Positions 17,440-26,081 are shown, counted from the stretch's first letter. The stretch is 64,000 bases of DNA from VAZQ01 sp036557665 (GCA_036557665.1 DATBHG010000087.1:1-64000); one strand, 5' to 3'. The notes: a model not told the origin generated them from the letters alone. Numbers and translations are program-made.

Positions 17440-17481
17440 CCATGATCGTTTCGCCATGACCGTTTCGCCATGACCGTTTCG
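17440..17481 (+). promoter_or_regulatory. triplicated 14-bp start region of argB with two five-codon mini-ORFs
   Basis: Three tandem copies of CCATGAYCGTTTCG run from 17440 to 17481. The first two ATGs (17442 and 17456) open MIVSP-stop and MTVSP-stop. Each TGA overlaps the next ATG as ATGA, and the third ATG (17470) is the argB start. This geometry suggests coupled reinitiation, or a recent duplication of the initiation site. Confidence 0.75.
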
Positions 17482-18354
17482 CCGCACGAAATCGCCCGCG
17501 TCCTGTCAGAGGCGCTGCCGCATATGCAGCGCTACGACGAAGCGACCGTGGTCGTGAAATACGGCGGTCATGCCATGGGGGAGGAGGATCTGGCGCGCAG
17601 CTTCGCCCGCGACATCGTCCTGATGGAACAGACCGCCATCAATCCCGTGGTAGTGCATGGCGGCGGGCCGCAGATCGGCGACATGCTGGCGCGGCTCGGC
17701 ATCAAATCGCAATTTGCCGACGGGCTGCGCATCACCGATGCTGCCACCATTGAGATCGTCGAGATGGTGCTTGCCGGCTCCATCAACAAGCAGATCGTCG
17801 GCTTCATCAACGAGGCGGGGGGCAAGGCCATCGGGCTCTGCGGGAAGGACGGGAACATGGTGCTTGCGCGCAAGGCAAGCCGCAGCATGGTGGATCCTCA
17901 GTCCAAGATGGAGAAGATCGTCGACCTCGGTTTCGTGGGCGAGCCGGAGGTGGTGGACACGACCGTGCTCACCCAGATCCTGGGCCGCGATCTCATCCCG
18001 GTGCTGGCGCCGCTGGCGACCTCCAGCGAAGGCATCACCTACAACGTGAATGCCGATACCTTCGCCGGCGCGATAGCCGGGGCGCTCAAGGCCAAGCGGC
18101 TGCTGCTCCTCACCGATGTGCCCGGCGTGCTCGACAAATCGCAGAACCTGATCAAGCAACTCTCCGCCAACGATGCCCGCCGCCTGATCGCCGACGGTAC
18201 CATCTCCGGCGGCATGATCCCGAAAGTGGAAACCTGCATCTACGCACTGGAGGGGGGAGTGGAGGGGGTCGTGATTCTCGACGGCAAGGTGCTCCATGCC
18301 GTGCTGCTCGAGCTCCTCACCGACCATGGCGCAGGCACGCTGCTGACGCGCTGA
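17470..18354 (+). CDS. argB: acetylglutamate kinase
   Basis: A 294-residue amino-acid kinase catalysing the second step of arginine synthesis. It shows VVKYGGHAMG near residue 22 (the phosphate-binding Lys), VVHGGGPQIGDML (acetylglutamate/ATP loops), NVNADTFAGAIAGALKAKRL, and DGTISGGMIPKVETCIYALEGGV with the catalytic Lys/Asp region. The N-terminal helix before KYGG is the one that makes the arginine-sensitive hexameric forms. Its start lies in a triplicated 14-bp repeat. Confidence 0.96.
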   Translation: MTVSPHEIARVLSEALPHMQRYDEATVVVKYGGHAMGEEDLARSFARDIVLMEQTAINPVVVHGGGPQIGDMLARLGIKSQFADGLRITDAATIEIVEMVLAGSINKQIVGFINEAGGKAIGLCGKDGNMVLARKASRSMVDPQSKMEKIVDLGFVGEPEVVDTTVLTQILGRDLIPVLAPLATSSEGITYNVNADTFAGAIAGALKAKRLLLLTDVPGVLDKSQNLIKQLSANDARRLIADGTISGGMIPKVETCIYALEGGVEGVVILDGKVLHAVLLELLTDHGAGTLLTR

Positions 18355-18361
18355 GCCACCG

Positions 18362-18511
18362 CAGCGTGCGGTCGTTGTCCTGGTTAAGCGATGCCTTATT
18401 GCCATGCTGGGCGCGGTCGAAATCGTGCAACCTGCGCTGCACGAATTCTACGAGTTGCTGAGCTCGGAGCAGAAAGAGCGCTTCGACCTGTTGGCGCCCA
18501 CTGCGGGCTGA
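18362..18511 (+). pseudogene. C-terminal fragment of an LTXXQ/Spy-like protein
   Basis: A short frame ending at 18511 reads MLGAVEIVQPALHEFYELL then SSEQKERFDLLAP. This resembles the last helix of LTXXQ-motif (Spy/CpxP-related) periplasmic proteins common in Bradyrhizobium-type genomes, where the consensus is MLxAVxxVRPALxxFYxSLSDEQKARFN. The frame upstream shows none of the family's other features and there is no signal peptide, so it appears to be a truncated relic between argB and pckA. Confidence 0.45.
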
Positions 18512-18550
18512 TCTCGTGTCGCGCTGCGGCTTTTCAACCGGAGGGTGTGG

Positions 18551-20164
18551 TCACTCCGCGGCGATGCGGATCTCGGGCGCGGCCGAGCGCACCTCCGCAT
18601 CGACATCCTCCTCGTACTTCGTAAAATTCTTCTGGAACATGCCGACGAGCTTGCGCGCGGTGTCGTCAAACGCCGCCTTATCCTTCCAGGTCTTCATCGG
18701 ATAGAGCAGGTGCGGCTCGATCCCGGGCACCGATGTCGGCACTGCAAAACCGAAATAGGGATCGGTGCGGAAGCTCACCGTCTTGAGCGACCCGTCGAGA
18801 GCGCCCGTTACCAGGGCGCGCGTTGCCTTGATCGGCATCCGCCGGCCCACCCCGTAAATGCCCCCCGTCCACCCGCTGTTGACCAGCCAGCAATCGACCT
18901 TGTGCTTGGAGATGTAGTCGCGCATCACCGCGCCATACTCGGCGGGTGGACGCGGCAGAAACGGAGCGCCGAAGCAGGTGGAGAACTCCGGCTCGACGCC
19001 GACCAGCCCTTTCTCGGTGCCCGCCACCTTGGCCGTGTAGCCGGACAGGAAGTGATACATGGCCTGCGCCGGCGTGAGCTTGGCAATCGGAGGGATCACG
19101 CCGAACGCGTCCGCGGTGAGAAAGATGATGTTCCTGGGATGGCCGGCGCGGCCGGTGGACGAAGCGCGGGGCATGAGCTCGAGCGGATAGGCAGCGCGCG
19201 TATTCTCGGTCCTCGAGTCGTCATTGAAGTCGGGAACGCGCGTCTGCGGATCGAACACCACGTTTTCCAGAACCGCGCCGAAGCGATTGGTCGCGGCGTA
19301 GATTTCAGGCTCGGCTTCCTTCGACAGCTTGATGCATTTGGCGTAACAGCCGCCCTCGAAATTGAAGACCCCATCCGGGCCCCAGCCGTGCTCGTCGTCG
19401 CCGATCAAAATGCGATCCGGATCGGCGGAGAGCGTCGTCTTGCCGGTACCCGAGAGGCCGAAGAACAGCGCAACATCGCCGTCCTTGCCGACATTGGCCG
19501 AGCAATGCATGGGCATGATCCCTTGCGCCGGCAGATAGAAATTGAGCGTGGTGAAAACCGACTTCTTGATTTCGCCGGCATAGGACGAGCCGCCGATCAG
19601 GATGATCTTTTTGCTGAAATCGATGGCGATGACCGTCTCGCTGCGCACCCCGTGCCGCTTTGGATCGGCCTTGAACGAAGGCATATCCACGATGGTCAGG
19701 TCGGGAACGAACATCAGCAGATCCAAGCGTTCGGGACGGATCAGCAGCTGACGGATGAACAGAGAGTGCCAGGCGAGCTCGGTAAATACCCGAGTCTTGA
19801 TGCGGTAGGCGGGATCCGCGCCACCATAGAGGTCTTGCGCGAACAGCTTCTTGCCGCGCGCGTGGGCGATGAAATCCTCGTAGAGCCGCTGGAAATTCGT
19901 TTGGCTGATCTTGCGGTTGCCCTCCCACCAGACCGACCCCTCGGTGAGCTCGTCGGCGACGGTGTGCTTGTCCTTGGGCGAGCGGCCGGTGTGCACGCCG
20001 GTTTCTGCACACAGCGCCCCACCTTCCACAACCGATGCCTCGCGCGCAGCGATCGCATGCTCGTAGAGCGCAGGCGCGCTAAGATTCCAATGAACGGCGG
20101 CGAGATCGTCAAACCCGAACTTGTCGGCGCCGTAGCTGCTGTTCCTCAGGCCGGTTTCCTGCAC
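18551..20164 (-). CDS. pckA: phosphoenolpyruvate carboxykinase (ATP)
   Basis: A 537-residue ATP-dependent enzyme converting oxaloacetate to PEP, the entry to gluconeogenesis. It shows the P-loop GLSGTGKTTLSAD, the kinase-2/metal motif IGDDEHGWG, and the substrate segment ETGVHTGRSPKDKHTV. The chosen GTG start (20164) gives VQETGLRNSSYGADKFG, matching the usual N-terminus of alphaproteobacterial PckA, and GGAGGAG lies four bases upstream. The longer ATG-initiated frame adds 42 unrelated residues. It precedes the convergent argB side and lies close to chvI/chvG. Confidence 0.96.
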   Translation of the reverse strand: MQETGLRNSSYGADKFGFDDLAAVHWNLSAPALYEHAIAAREASVVEGGALCAETGVHTGRSPKDKHTVADELTEGSVWWEGNRKISQTNFQRLYEDFIAHARGKKLFAQDLYGGADPAYRIKTRVFTELAWHSLFIRQLLIRPERLDLLMFVPDLTIVDMPSFKADPKRHGVRSETVIAIDFSKKIILIGGSSYAGEIKKSVFTTLNFYLPAQGIMPMHCSANVGKDGDVALFFGLSGTGKTTLSADPDRILIGDDEHGWGPDGVFNFEGGCYAKCIKLSKEAEPEIYAATNRFGAVLENVVFDPQTRVPDFNDDSRTENTRAAYPLELMPRASSTGRAGHPRNIIFLTADAFGVIPPIAKLTPAQAMYHFLSGYTAKVAGTEKGLVGVEPEFSTCFGAPFLPRPPAEYGAVMRDYISKHKVDCWLVNSGWTGGIYGVGRRMPIKATRALVTGALDGSLKTVSFRTDPYFGFAVPTSVPGIEPHLLYPMKTWKDKAAFDDTARKLVGMFQKNFTKYEEDVDAEVRSAAPEIRIAAE

Positions 20165-20255
20165 GCAACTCCTCCAGCTCTCACCGGCTGGCGCCGGCGA
20201 TCCTCCCCAGAGATCGGCGACAGCGTGAGCTCGGCGTTCAAATCCCGCGTAGCGA

Positions 20256-20284
20256 CCTATAGTGGGGATCACCCACCCTGCCAA
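20256..20284 (-). promoter_or_regulatory. sigma-70-type promoter of pckA
   Basis: Read on the minus strand, TTGGCA (20284-20279) and TATAGG (20261-20256) are separated by 17 bases, giving a start about 85 bases before the pckA GTG. It also supports the GTG start, because the longer ATG-initiated frame would begin at 20290, ahead of this promoter. Confidence 0.6.
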
Positions 20285-20402
20285 GCGCAACGCAGCATGA
20301 CGGTTTATGCTGCCAAGCCTCCGTCTGCACCCAACAAGACCGGGCGGCCGGCTCCGGTTCCATACTGCGCCGCAGCACGGCCGCGAGCATCCGCTCCGTG
20401 TG

Positions 20403-21116
20403 CTAGGTCGCGCCAGCCATTTCTTCGAGCGCGGCCTCTAGCTCGGCAGGCGAGCGCACGCGCGCGCGAAAAGGGAGCCGCAGGGCGGTCCGGCCAAGCT
20501 GCAGCTCCAGTCCTTCAGGATCGCAGCCCACGCACCGCCAAGAGCCATCTTGTCCCCCGAGTTGCTTGCGCGCCGAGAGCCGGATCGCATCGGCGTGATC
20601 CGCATTGATGCGCGACACGATCCCGGGCTCGGCGGCAATGAGCTCTGCCGCATCGCTGATGTCGGTCAGGATCTCCGCCGGCTTGAGGTCGACGATGCGG
20701 CCGAAACCCGCAACCAGGTGCGCGCCTTTGACGGCGATACGGTAGAGTGCGAAATCTTTAAAACCTGCAAACATTTCTGCCTCAGGCTGGCGCGCGAGGT
20801 AGCGCCGGCGAGCGCCCGAGTTCTCGGTCGGCGCTGTTGTGCCCATCAGCATGACCCGCGCCCCTTCGAGCGGGTCGCCTTCGCGGCGCTCGTCGAGCAT
20901 GAGCGAGACCCGCGGATCGGCGAGAATGTTCTTGGTGTGCAACGCTAATCTCGAGATCAGCAGCAGCGGCGCACCGTCGGCCGCGCTCGCGACATTGACC
21001 AGAGAGCAATAGGGGTCGCCGGAGCCCGGCATGAGCGTCGCCAGAGCGCCGGATCGGCTCTCGCGCATGAGCTTCTTCGCCGCCGTGCTAGGGACGAAAT
21101 CAGGGGTTGGTCGCAT
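20403..21116 (-). CDS. HugZ-like pyridoxamine-phosphate-oxidase-fold protein with DUF2470
   Basis: A 237-residue protein. The N-terminal split-barrel domain (RSGALATLMPGSGDPYCSLV to about residue 150) is the FMN/heme-binding fold of the pyridoxamine 5'-phosphate oxidase superfamily. The C-terminal domain contains RINADHADAIRLSARK, the DUF2470 signature found in HugZ/HutZ heme-utilisation proteins. A role in heme handling or flavin-dependent detoxification is plausible but unproven. ATG at 21116 has GAGGG six bases upstream; the longer frame lacks family similarity. Confidence 0.85.
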   Translation of the reverse strand: MRPTPDFVPSTAAKKLMRESRSGALATLMPGSGDPYCSLVNVASAADGAPLLLISRLALHTKNILADPRVSLMLDERREGDPLEGARVMLMGTTAPTENSGARRRYLARQPEAEMFAGFKDFALYRIAVKGAHLVAGFGRIVDLKPAEILTDISDAAELIAAEPGIVSRINADHADAIRLSARKQLGGQDGSWRCVGCDPEGLELQLGRTALRLPFRARVRSPAELEAALEEMAGAT

Positions 21117-21384
21117 GAATGCCCTCGACTGCAGGCCGATGTAGTAGCAACTCCGGTCGCGATGGCCCAAGAGCTGCCCGGAGCACAGGCCTGGGTGCAC
21201 GGTATCCTGTGGTGGGGCATCCCAGGATTTGCGCGGGAAAGCCGCATTTGCGCTGGAACGCCGGACCAGCTATGCTCACAATCCATTGACGAATCACGTG
21301 TTTGTCGGGGATCGGCCACATTTAGGCCTTGCTTTGGGGGCTTCAGAGTCGCGGGGCGCGAACGCTGCCAGGACACAGGGGCTC

Positions 21385-22086
21385 ATGCCAACCATCGCTC
21401 TCGTCGACGACGACCGCAATATCCTGACTTCGGTATCCATCGCTCTCGAGGCCGAAGGTTACCGTATCATGACTTACACGGACGGAGCCTCTGCGCTGGA
21501 TGGATTCAAGACGAGTCCGCCGGATCTTGCGATTCTCGACATCAAGATGCCGCGCATGGACGGGATGGAGACGCTGCGGCGGCTGCGGCAGAAGTCCGAT
21601 ATGCCGGTGATCTTTCTGACCTCCAAGGACGAGGAGATCGACGAGTTGTTCGGCCTCAAGATGGGCGCCGACGATTTCATCCGTAAGCCCTTCTCGCAGC
21701 GGCTCCTGGTCGAAAGGGTCAAGGCCATTTTGCGCCGTGCGACACCGAAAGATGGCAGCGCACCGAAGGAGACCGATGCTGCGAAAGTGCTGGAGCGCGG
21801 GCTGTTGCGCATGGATCCTGAGCGTCACACCTGCACCTGGAAGAACGAGCCGGTGACGCTTACCGTCACCGAGTTCCTCATCCTGCAGGCGCTTGCCAGC
21901 AGGCCAGGGGTGGTCAAGAGCCGCAATGCCCTGATGGACGCGGCGTACGACGACCAGGTTTATGTCGACGACCGCACGATCGACAGCCACATCAAACGCC
22001 TGCGCAAGAAATTCAAAGCAACGGACGATGATTTCGACATGATCGAAACGCTCTACGGCGTCGGCTATCGGTTCAAGGAGATGTAA
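21385..22086 (+). CDS. chvI: response regulator ChvI
   Basis: A 233-residue OmpR/PhoB-type regulator. The receiver has DDD at residues 8-10, phospho-acceptor Asp52 in LDIKMPRMDG, Thr79 and Lys101 in RKPFS. The C-terminal winged helix has LTVTEFLILQALASRPG and DDRTIDSHIKRLRKKF. The sequence and its order ahead of a ChvG-type kinase, HPr kinase and PTS genes identify it as ChvI, which controls acid response, envelope and host-association genes in rhizobia and relatives. ATG at 21385 is chosen because the receiver begins there. Confidence 0.94.
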   Translation: MPTIALVDDDRNILTSVSIALEAEGYRIMTYTDGASALDGFKTSPPDLAILDIKMPRMDGMETLRRLRQKSDMPVIFLTSKDEEIDELFGLKMGADDFIRKPFSQRLLVERVKAILRRATPKDGSAPKETDAAKVLERGLLRMDPERHTCTWKNEPVTLTVTEFLILQALASRPGVVKSRNALMDAAYDDQVYVDDRTIDSHIKRLRKKFKATDDDFDMIETLYGVGYRFKEM

Positions 22087-22178
22087 GACCGCGACGAGTT
22101 GGCGCCGGCATACGGGACGGGCTGTTCCGCCGGACTTCGGTCCCGGCGGTCACTAGGGGCGCAATCAGCAGACTGGTC

Positions 22179-23960
22179 GTGCTTAATCGAACGCCACAGA
22201 ATCTGATGAGCTTGGCGGAGGTGCAACCGCTCGACCGGGCCGTTCCAATTGCCGAGAAAGGCGGTCGGCTCGTCGAGCTCTTGCGCCAAGGGTGGTATCT
22301 TTTTGTCCGCATCAGCTTTTCCAGCCTGACGCGCCGGATCATTTTTCTCAATGTCACCGGTCTGCTCGCGCTCGTCATCGGGGTGCTTTACCTCTCGCAA
22401 TTCCGCGCCGGACTGATCGACGCACGCATCCAGAGCCTGCTGGTGCAGGGCGAGATCATAGCCGGAGCGGTTGCGGCCTCGGCAACCGCCGAGCCCGATA
22501 CGATAACCATCGATCCCGAACGGCTGCTCGAGCTGCAGGCGGGCGAGAGCTACGGGCCGCCCGAGGAGGCGCTTTCAGGCCTCGAATTCCCCATCAACCC
22601 CGAGCGGATTGCGCCGGTATTGCGCAAGCTCGTCTCGCCGACCAACACGCGTGCACGCATCTATGATCGCGACGGAGGGCTCGTTCTCGACAGCCGCAAT
22701 CTCTACGACGTTTTGCGATTCGATCTCCCGCCCCCTTCGCGGCCGAGATTCCTGGACCGCGCCTATATAACCGTTCGCACCTGGTTCACCCGCGGCACTC
22801 TGCCGCTCTATCACGAGGTCGGCTCCCAGAACGGCAAGAGCTACGAGGAGGTGCAGCGGGCGCTCATGGGGTTCAAATCCAACATGGTCCGAATCAATGA
22901 GCGCGGCGAGGTGATCGTATCGGTCGCCGTCCCGGTGCAACGCTTCCGTGCGGTCCGCGGCGCGCTGATGCTTTCGACCCAGGGCGCCGACATCGATAAC
23001 ATGGTCGGCAGCGAGCGCCTGGCCATCTTCAAGCTCTTCCTCATTGCAGCAGGGGTGATGGTGGTTCTCTCGTTCTTGCTGGCGGGAACCATCGCGGGCC
23101 CGGTACGGCGGCTCGCTGAAAGCGCCCAGCTCGTTCGCCGCCGCATTCGCACCCGCGTAGAGATACCGGATCTCAGTCACCGGCGTGATGAGATCGGGCA
23201 CCTCTCAGGCTCGCTCCGGGATATGACCGACGCGCTCTACAACCGAATCGAGGCGATCGAGCGCTTTGCCGCAGACGTCGCTCACGAGCTGAAGAATCCG
23301 CTGACATCGCTGCGCTCGGCAGTCGAAACGCTGCCGCTCGCCAGGAGCGACGAGAGCCGCGGCCGACTGCTTGCCGTGATCCAGCACGATGTGAAGCGGC
23401 TTGATCGCCTCATCTCGGACATCTCGGACGCAAGCCGCCTCGATGCGGAAATGCAGCGCCACGAGGCGCAGCCGGTCGATCTGGCAAGGCTGCTCACGAC
23501 CGTGGTCAACGTGACCAACGAGCGCCACGACGACGGGGTGAGCGTCGATCTGCGATTTGAGGGAGCGCGGCCGGACGGTTTATTCGTATTGGGCCATGAC
23601 TCCCGGTTGGGCCAAGTGGTCGATAATCTCATCGACAATGCGCGGTCGTTTTCCTCGCCGGGCAGCGCCGTAAACGTCCTTTGCCGGCGAGCCAAGAACG
23701 ACATCGACATCATCGTCGAGGACGACGGTCCGGGAGTGCCGCCGGAGTCGATGGAGAAGATCTTCGAGCGGTTCTACACGCATCGACCGCATCAGGCCTT
23801 CGGGCAGAACTCTGGACTTGGCCTCTCGATCTCCAAACAAATCGTCGAGGCGCACGATGGCCACATCTGGGTAGAGAACTGCCGGGTGCTGACCGCGGCA
23901 ACAGATGAGCTGCCGGAAATCAGAGGGGCTCGATTTACGGTGCGCTTGCCGGCCATGTGA
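22179..23960 (+). CDS. chvG: sensor histidine kinase ChvG
   Basis: A 593-residue kinase. Two membrane helices (~residues 53-72 and ~285-307) bracket a large periplasmic sensor domain of the stimulus-sensing ChvG type. A HAMP domain follows, then the H box FAADVAHELKNPLTSLRSA and an ATPase domain with VVDNLIDNARSFS, EDDGPGVP and NSGLGLSISKQIVEAH. Its partner ChvI lies 92 bp upstream. GTG at 22179 is used; ATG at 22206 is an equally possible start. Its stop overlaps the next start codon. Confidence 0.94.
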   Translation: MLNRTPQNLMSLAEVQPLDRAVPIAEKGGRLVELLRQGWYLFVRISFSSLTRRIIFLNVTGLLALVIGVLYLSQFRAGLIDARIQSLLVQGEIIAGAVAASATAEPDTITIDPERLLELQAGESYGPPEEALSGLEFPINPERIAPVLRKLVSPTNTRARIYDRDGGLVLDSRNLYDVLRFDLPPPSRPRFLDRAYITVRTWFTRGTLPLYHEVGSQNGKSYEEVQRALMGFKSNMVRINERGEVIVSVAVPVQRFRAVRGALMLSTQGADIDNMVGSERLAIFKLFLIAAGVMVVLSFLLAGTIAGPVRRLAESAQLVRRRIRTRVEIPDLSHRRDEIGHLSGSLRDMTDALYNRIEAIERFAADVAHELKNPLTSLRSAVETLPLARSDESRGRLLAVIQHDVKRLDRLISDISDASRLDAEMQRHEAQPVDLARLLTTVVNVTNERHDDGVSVDLRFEGARPDGLFVLGHDSRLGQVVDNLIDNARSFSSPGSAVNVLCRRAKNDIDIIVEDDGPGVPPESMEKIFERFYTHRPHQAFGQNSGLGLSISKQIVEAHDGHIWVENCRVLTAATDELPEIRGARFTVRLPAM

Positions 23961-24397
23961 TGTCCGCCGAGGCGCCGACGGTGCACGGCTCGGCCGTGCT
24001 TACGGGTGCCCGCGCGGTGCTCATTCGCGGGCCATCCGGGTCAGGCAAGTCGAGCTTGGCGCTTTGCCTGATTCATGCCGCGCGCACAGGCTTGCTGCGG
24101 TTTGCACGTCTGGTGGGGGATGATCGCCTGCATCTTGCGGCCTGCAACGGGCAGCTCCTGGTGCGGCCGGCGGCAGCGTTGGCCGGACTGATCGAGGTGC
24201 GGGGGTTGGGCGTGCGCAAGGTGGAGTATGAGATGCGTGCGGTTGTCGGGGTGGTAGTCGATCTGTGCGCCGGTGATGCCGAGCGGCTCCCGAGCCCGGC
24301 TACTGCCGTCATGGAGGGAGTTACCGTGCCGCGGCTCGCGATCGCCCCGGACGCAAACCCCCTGCAACTGCTGGTGGCTTCAATTCATACGCTTTAA
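23960..24397 (+). CDS. hprK: HPr kinase/phosphorylase, short alphaproteobacterial form
   Basis: A 145-residue protein corresponding only to the C-terminal kinase domain of HPrK (about 310 residues in Firmicutes). The P-loop is GPSGSGKSSLAL (residues ~23-34), the Walker B-like region LVGDDRLHL, and the family signature near IEVRGLGVRKVEYEM. It phosphorylates HPr on its regulatory serine. The start overlaps the chvG stop as TGATG, so the two are coupled. A GTG three bases upstream is the alternative start. Confidence 0.92.
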   Translation: MSAEAPTVHGSAVLTGARAVLIRGPSGSGKSSLALCLIHAARTGLLRFARLVGDDRLHLAACNGQLLVRPAAALAGLIEVRGLGVRKVEYEMRAVVGVVVDLCAGDAERLPSPATAVMEGVTVPRLAIAPDANPLQLLVASIHTL

Positions 24398-24503
24398 CCT
24401 TAAATACCGGTCACCAAGCTTGCACAACGAGCTGAAGGTACAGAAGTAATCCGCCAGCCGGGAGTGGTTACCTGCCCTCTGCGGCCCGCGAGGCGGCCCC
24501 CTC

Positions 24504-24531
24504 TGACTGCAATGCAACACTTCCTTATAAT
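24504..24531 (+). promoter_or_regulatory. probable promoter of the EIIA-HPr pair
   Basis: TATAAT at 24526-24531 is a perfect -10 hexamer, with TGACTG at 24504-24509 (16-base spacing) or CTGACT one base earlier (17) as the -35. It lies ~90 bases before the EIIA start, in the 223-bp gap after hprK, so the PTS pair may be transcribed separately from chvI-chvG-hprK. Confidence 0.5.
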
Positions 24532-24620
24532 CGCCAAACGGGCCTTGCGCAGGCCTTGCGGATGCTGATCATGGGCGCCCTTTCGTGCGGTGCAGCGTGC
24601 ATCGGTCGGGGGCGACGGCG

Positions 24621-25022
24621 ATGATTGGTCTCGTTCTGGTCACCCATGGGCGGCTGGCCATCGAGTTCCGCTCCGCGCTGGAGCATGTCGTGGGCCCGCA
24701 ATCCCAGATCGAGGCTGTCACCATCGGCCCGGACGACGACGTAGAGCAGCGGCGCAAGGATATCATCGAGGCGGTCGATCGCGTCGACAGCGGTGACGGC
24801 GTCGCTATTCTGACCGACATGTTCGGCGGTACGCCCTCGAACCTTGCAATCTCGGTGATGGGCCGCCCCAAGGTCGAGGTGCTGGCGGGCATCAATCTGC
24901 CCATGCTGGTCAAGCTGGCCAAGGTTCGCGGCGAGTGTCCGCTGCCGGACGCGGTCGCCGCTGCCCAGGACTCCGGCCGCAAATACATCACGATCGCCAG
25001 CCGGGTCCTGACCGGCAAATGA
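24621..25022 (+). CDS. PTS mannose-family EIIA component
   Basis: A 133-residue single-domain EIIA(Man) protein. The phosphorylated histidine is His9 in VLVTHGRLA, and the segment VAILTDMFGGTPSNLA is the second family signature. No EIIB or EIIC transport subunits are present, so, as in other alphaproteobacteria, this is a regulatory rather than sugar-transporting PTS. It takes phosphate from the HPr encoded by the next gene. Its stop overlaps that start (ATGA). GGGGG precedes the ATG at 24621. Confidence 0.93.
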   Translation: MIGLVLVTHGRLAIEFRSALEHVVGPQSQIEAVTIGPDDDVEQRRKDIIEAVDRVDSGDGVAILTDMFGGTPSNLAISVMGRPKVEVLAGINLPMLVKLAKVRGECPLPDAVAAAQDSGRKYITIASRVLTGK

Positions 25023-25345
25023 CGGAGAGTGCGGGCTTCGACGGATCCTCTGCGAGTGGGAACGACGGCGGCGCCGCGGTTACCCGTGTGCTCGAAATCT
25101 GCAACAAGCGCGGATTGCACGCGCGCGCCTCGGCCAAATTCGTGCAGACCGTGGAGAAATTCGAGGCCGATGTGAAGGTGAGGCGCGGGCAGGAAGTGGT
25201 CGGCGGCACTTCGATCATGGGCCTCATGATGCTCGGTGCCGGCCCGGGCACGACCATCACGGTGGAAGCGACAGGCAGAGACGCAAACGAGGTGATCGAA
25301 GCCTTGGCGGCGCTGGTCAGCGGAAGATTTACCGAGCGGGATTGA
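25019..25345 (+). CDS. ptsH: phosphocarrier protein HPr
   Basis: A 108-residue HPr with a ~20-residue Gly/Ser-rich N-terminal extension. The catalytic histidine is His34 in NKRGLHARASAKFV and the regulatory serine Ser65 in GGTSIMGLMMLG; the spacing equals His15-Ser46 of classical HPr, so it is a true target of HprK. It relays phosphate from an EI (ptsP-type) encoded elsewhere to the EIIA just upstream, with which it overlaps by four bases. Confidence 0.94.
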   Translation: MTESAGFDGSSASGNDGGAAVTRVLEICNKRGLHARASAKFVQTVEKFEADVKVRRGQEVVGGTSIMGLMMLGAGPGTTITVEATGRDANEVIEALAALVSGRFTERD

Positions 25346-25353
25346 GCCTTCGC

Positions 25354-25992
25354 TCACGCGGCCTGTGCAAGCAAGTTTGCGGCAAGCTTCAAATCGGCTA
25401 CGAACGCGCGATACTGCTGCTCCTTGTCAGCGTGATCCTCGATACGCAGTAGAAGCGACGGGTGAATGGTGACAAAGGCCGCGGTGCCGTCCGCGAGCTG
25501 CAAGGCGCGTCCGCGCACCTTCATGATCGTAACGGCGCGGCCGATCAAGCTGCGTGCGGCAGTGACACCGAGCGCCACGACCACTGCCGGCCGCACGATT
25601 GCACGTTCGAGGTCGAGCCACACTTTGCATCGCTCGATCTCGTAATTGTTCGGGCGCTTGTGCAGGCGCCGCTTCCCCCGCATCTCGTGCTTGAAATGCT
25701 TCACCGCATTGGTCACGAACACTTCTTCCCGCGGGATGGCCGCCTCGGCCAAGGCTCGATCCAGAACCCGTCCCGCTGGTCCGACGAACGGCTTTCCGGC
25801 AATGTCCTCCTGGTCCCCCGGCTGCTCCCCCACCAGCATCAGCCGGGCATGCCTTCGCCCTTCTCCGGGAACCGCCTGGGTGGCCTTCTGATAGAGCGGG
25901 CAGCGCGTACACGCGTGCTCGGCCTTGGCAAGCTCGCGCAACGAGGTGATGGCGGGAGTCGCTTCGATGCCGAGTGATAGCGTCGCCGCCAT
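25354..25992 (-). CDS. udgX: UdgX-type uracil-DNA glycosylase
   Basis: A 212-residue family 4-related uracil-DNA glycosylase. It has CxxC at residues 28-31 of the iron-sulphur cluster, motif A GEQPGDQEDIAGKPFVGPAG, VTNAVKHFKHE, and the loop GKRRLHKRP found in UdgX. There the histidine (His111 here, equivalent to His109 of the Mycobacterium smegmatis protein) forms a covalent bond with the uracil-derived abasic site. The ATG at 25992 matches family length; starts at 26049 or 26067 (TTG) lack ribosome binding sites. It is divergent from ahcY. Confidence 0.9.
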   Translation of the reverse strand: MAATLSLGIEATPAITSLRELAKAEHACTRCPLYQKATQAVPGEGRRHARLMLVGEQPGDQEDIAGKPFVGPAGRVLDRALAEAAIPREEVFVTNAVKHFKHEMRGKRRLHKRPNNYEIERCKVWLDLERAIVRPAVVVALGVTAARSLIGRAVTIMKVRGRALQLADGTAAFVTIHPSLLLRIEDHADKEQQYRAFVADLKLAANLLAQAA

Positions 25993-26081
25993 GGTAGGAA
26001 TCCGCTTGGCTGACCCCACATCAACGTCCGGGTTGCTTTCCCGGTTCATCGCGCGCACATAAAGCAATCTTTATGCCCTCG

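Noticed and set aside
18545..20608. Plus-strand open frame of 687 codons opposite pckA
   Set aside because: It is the mirror of a highly conserved pckA gene in GC-rich DNA; its translation is rich in Arg/His/Gly with no family resemblance.
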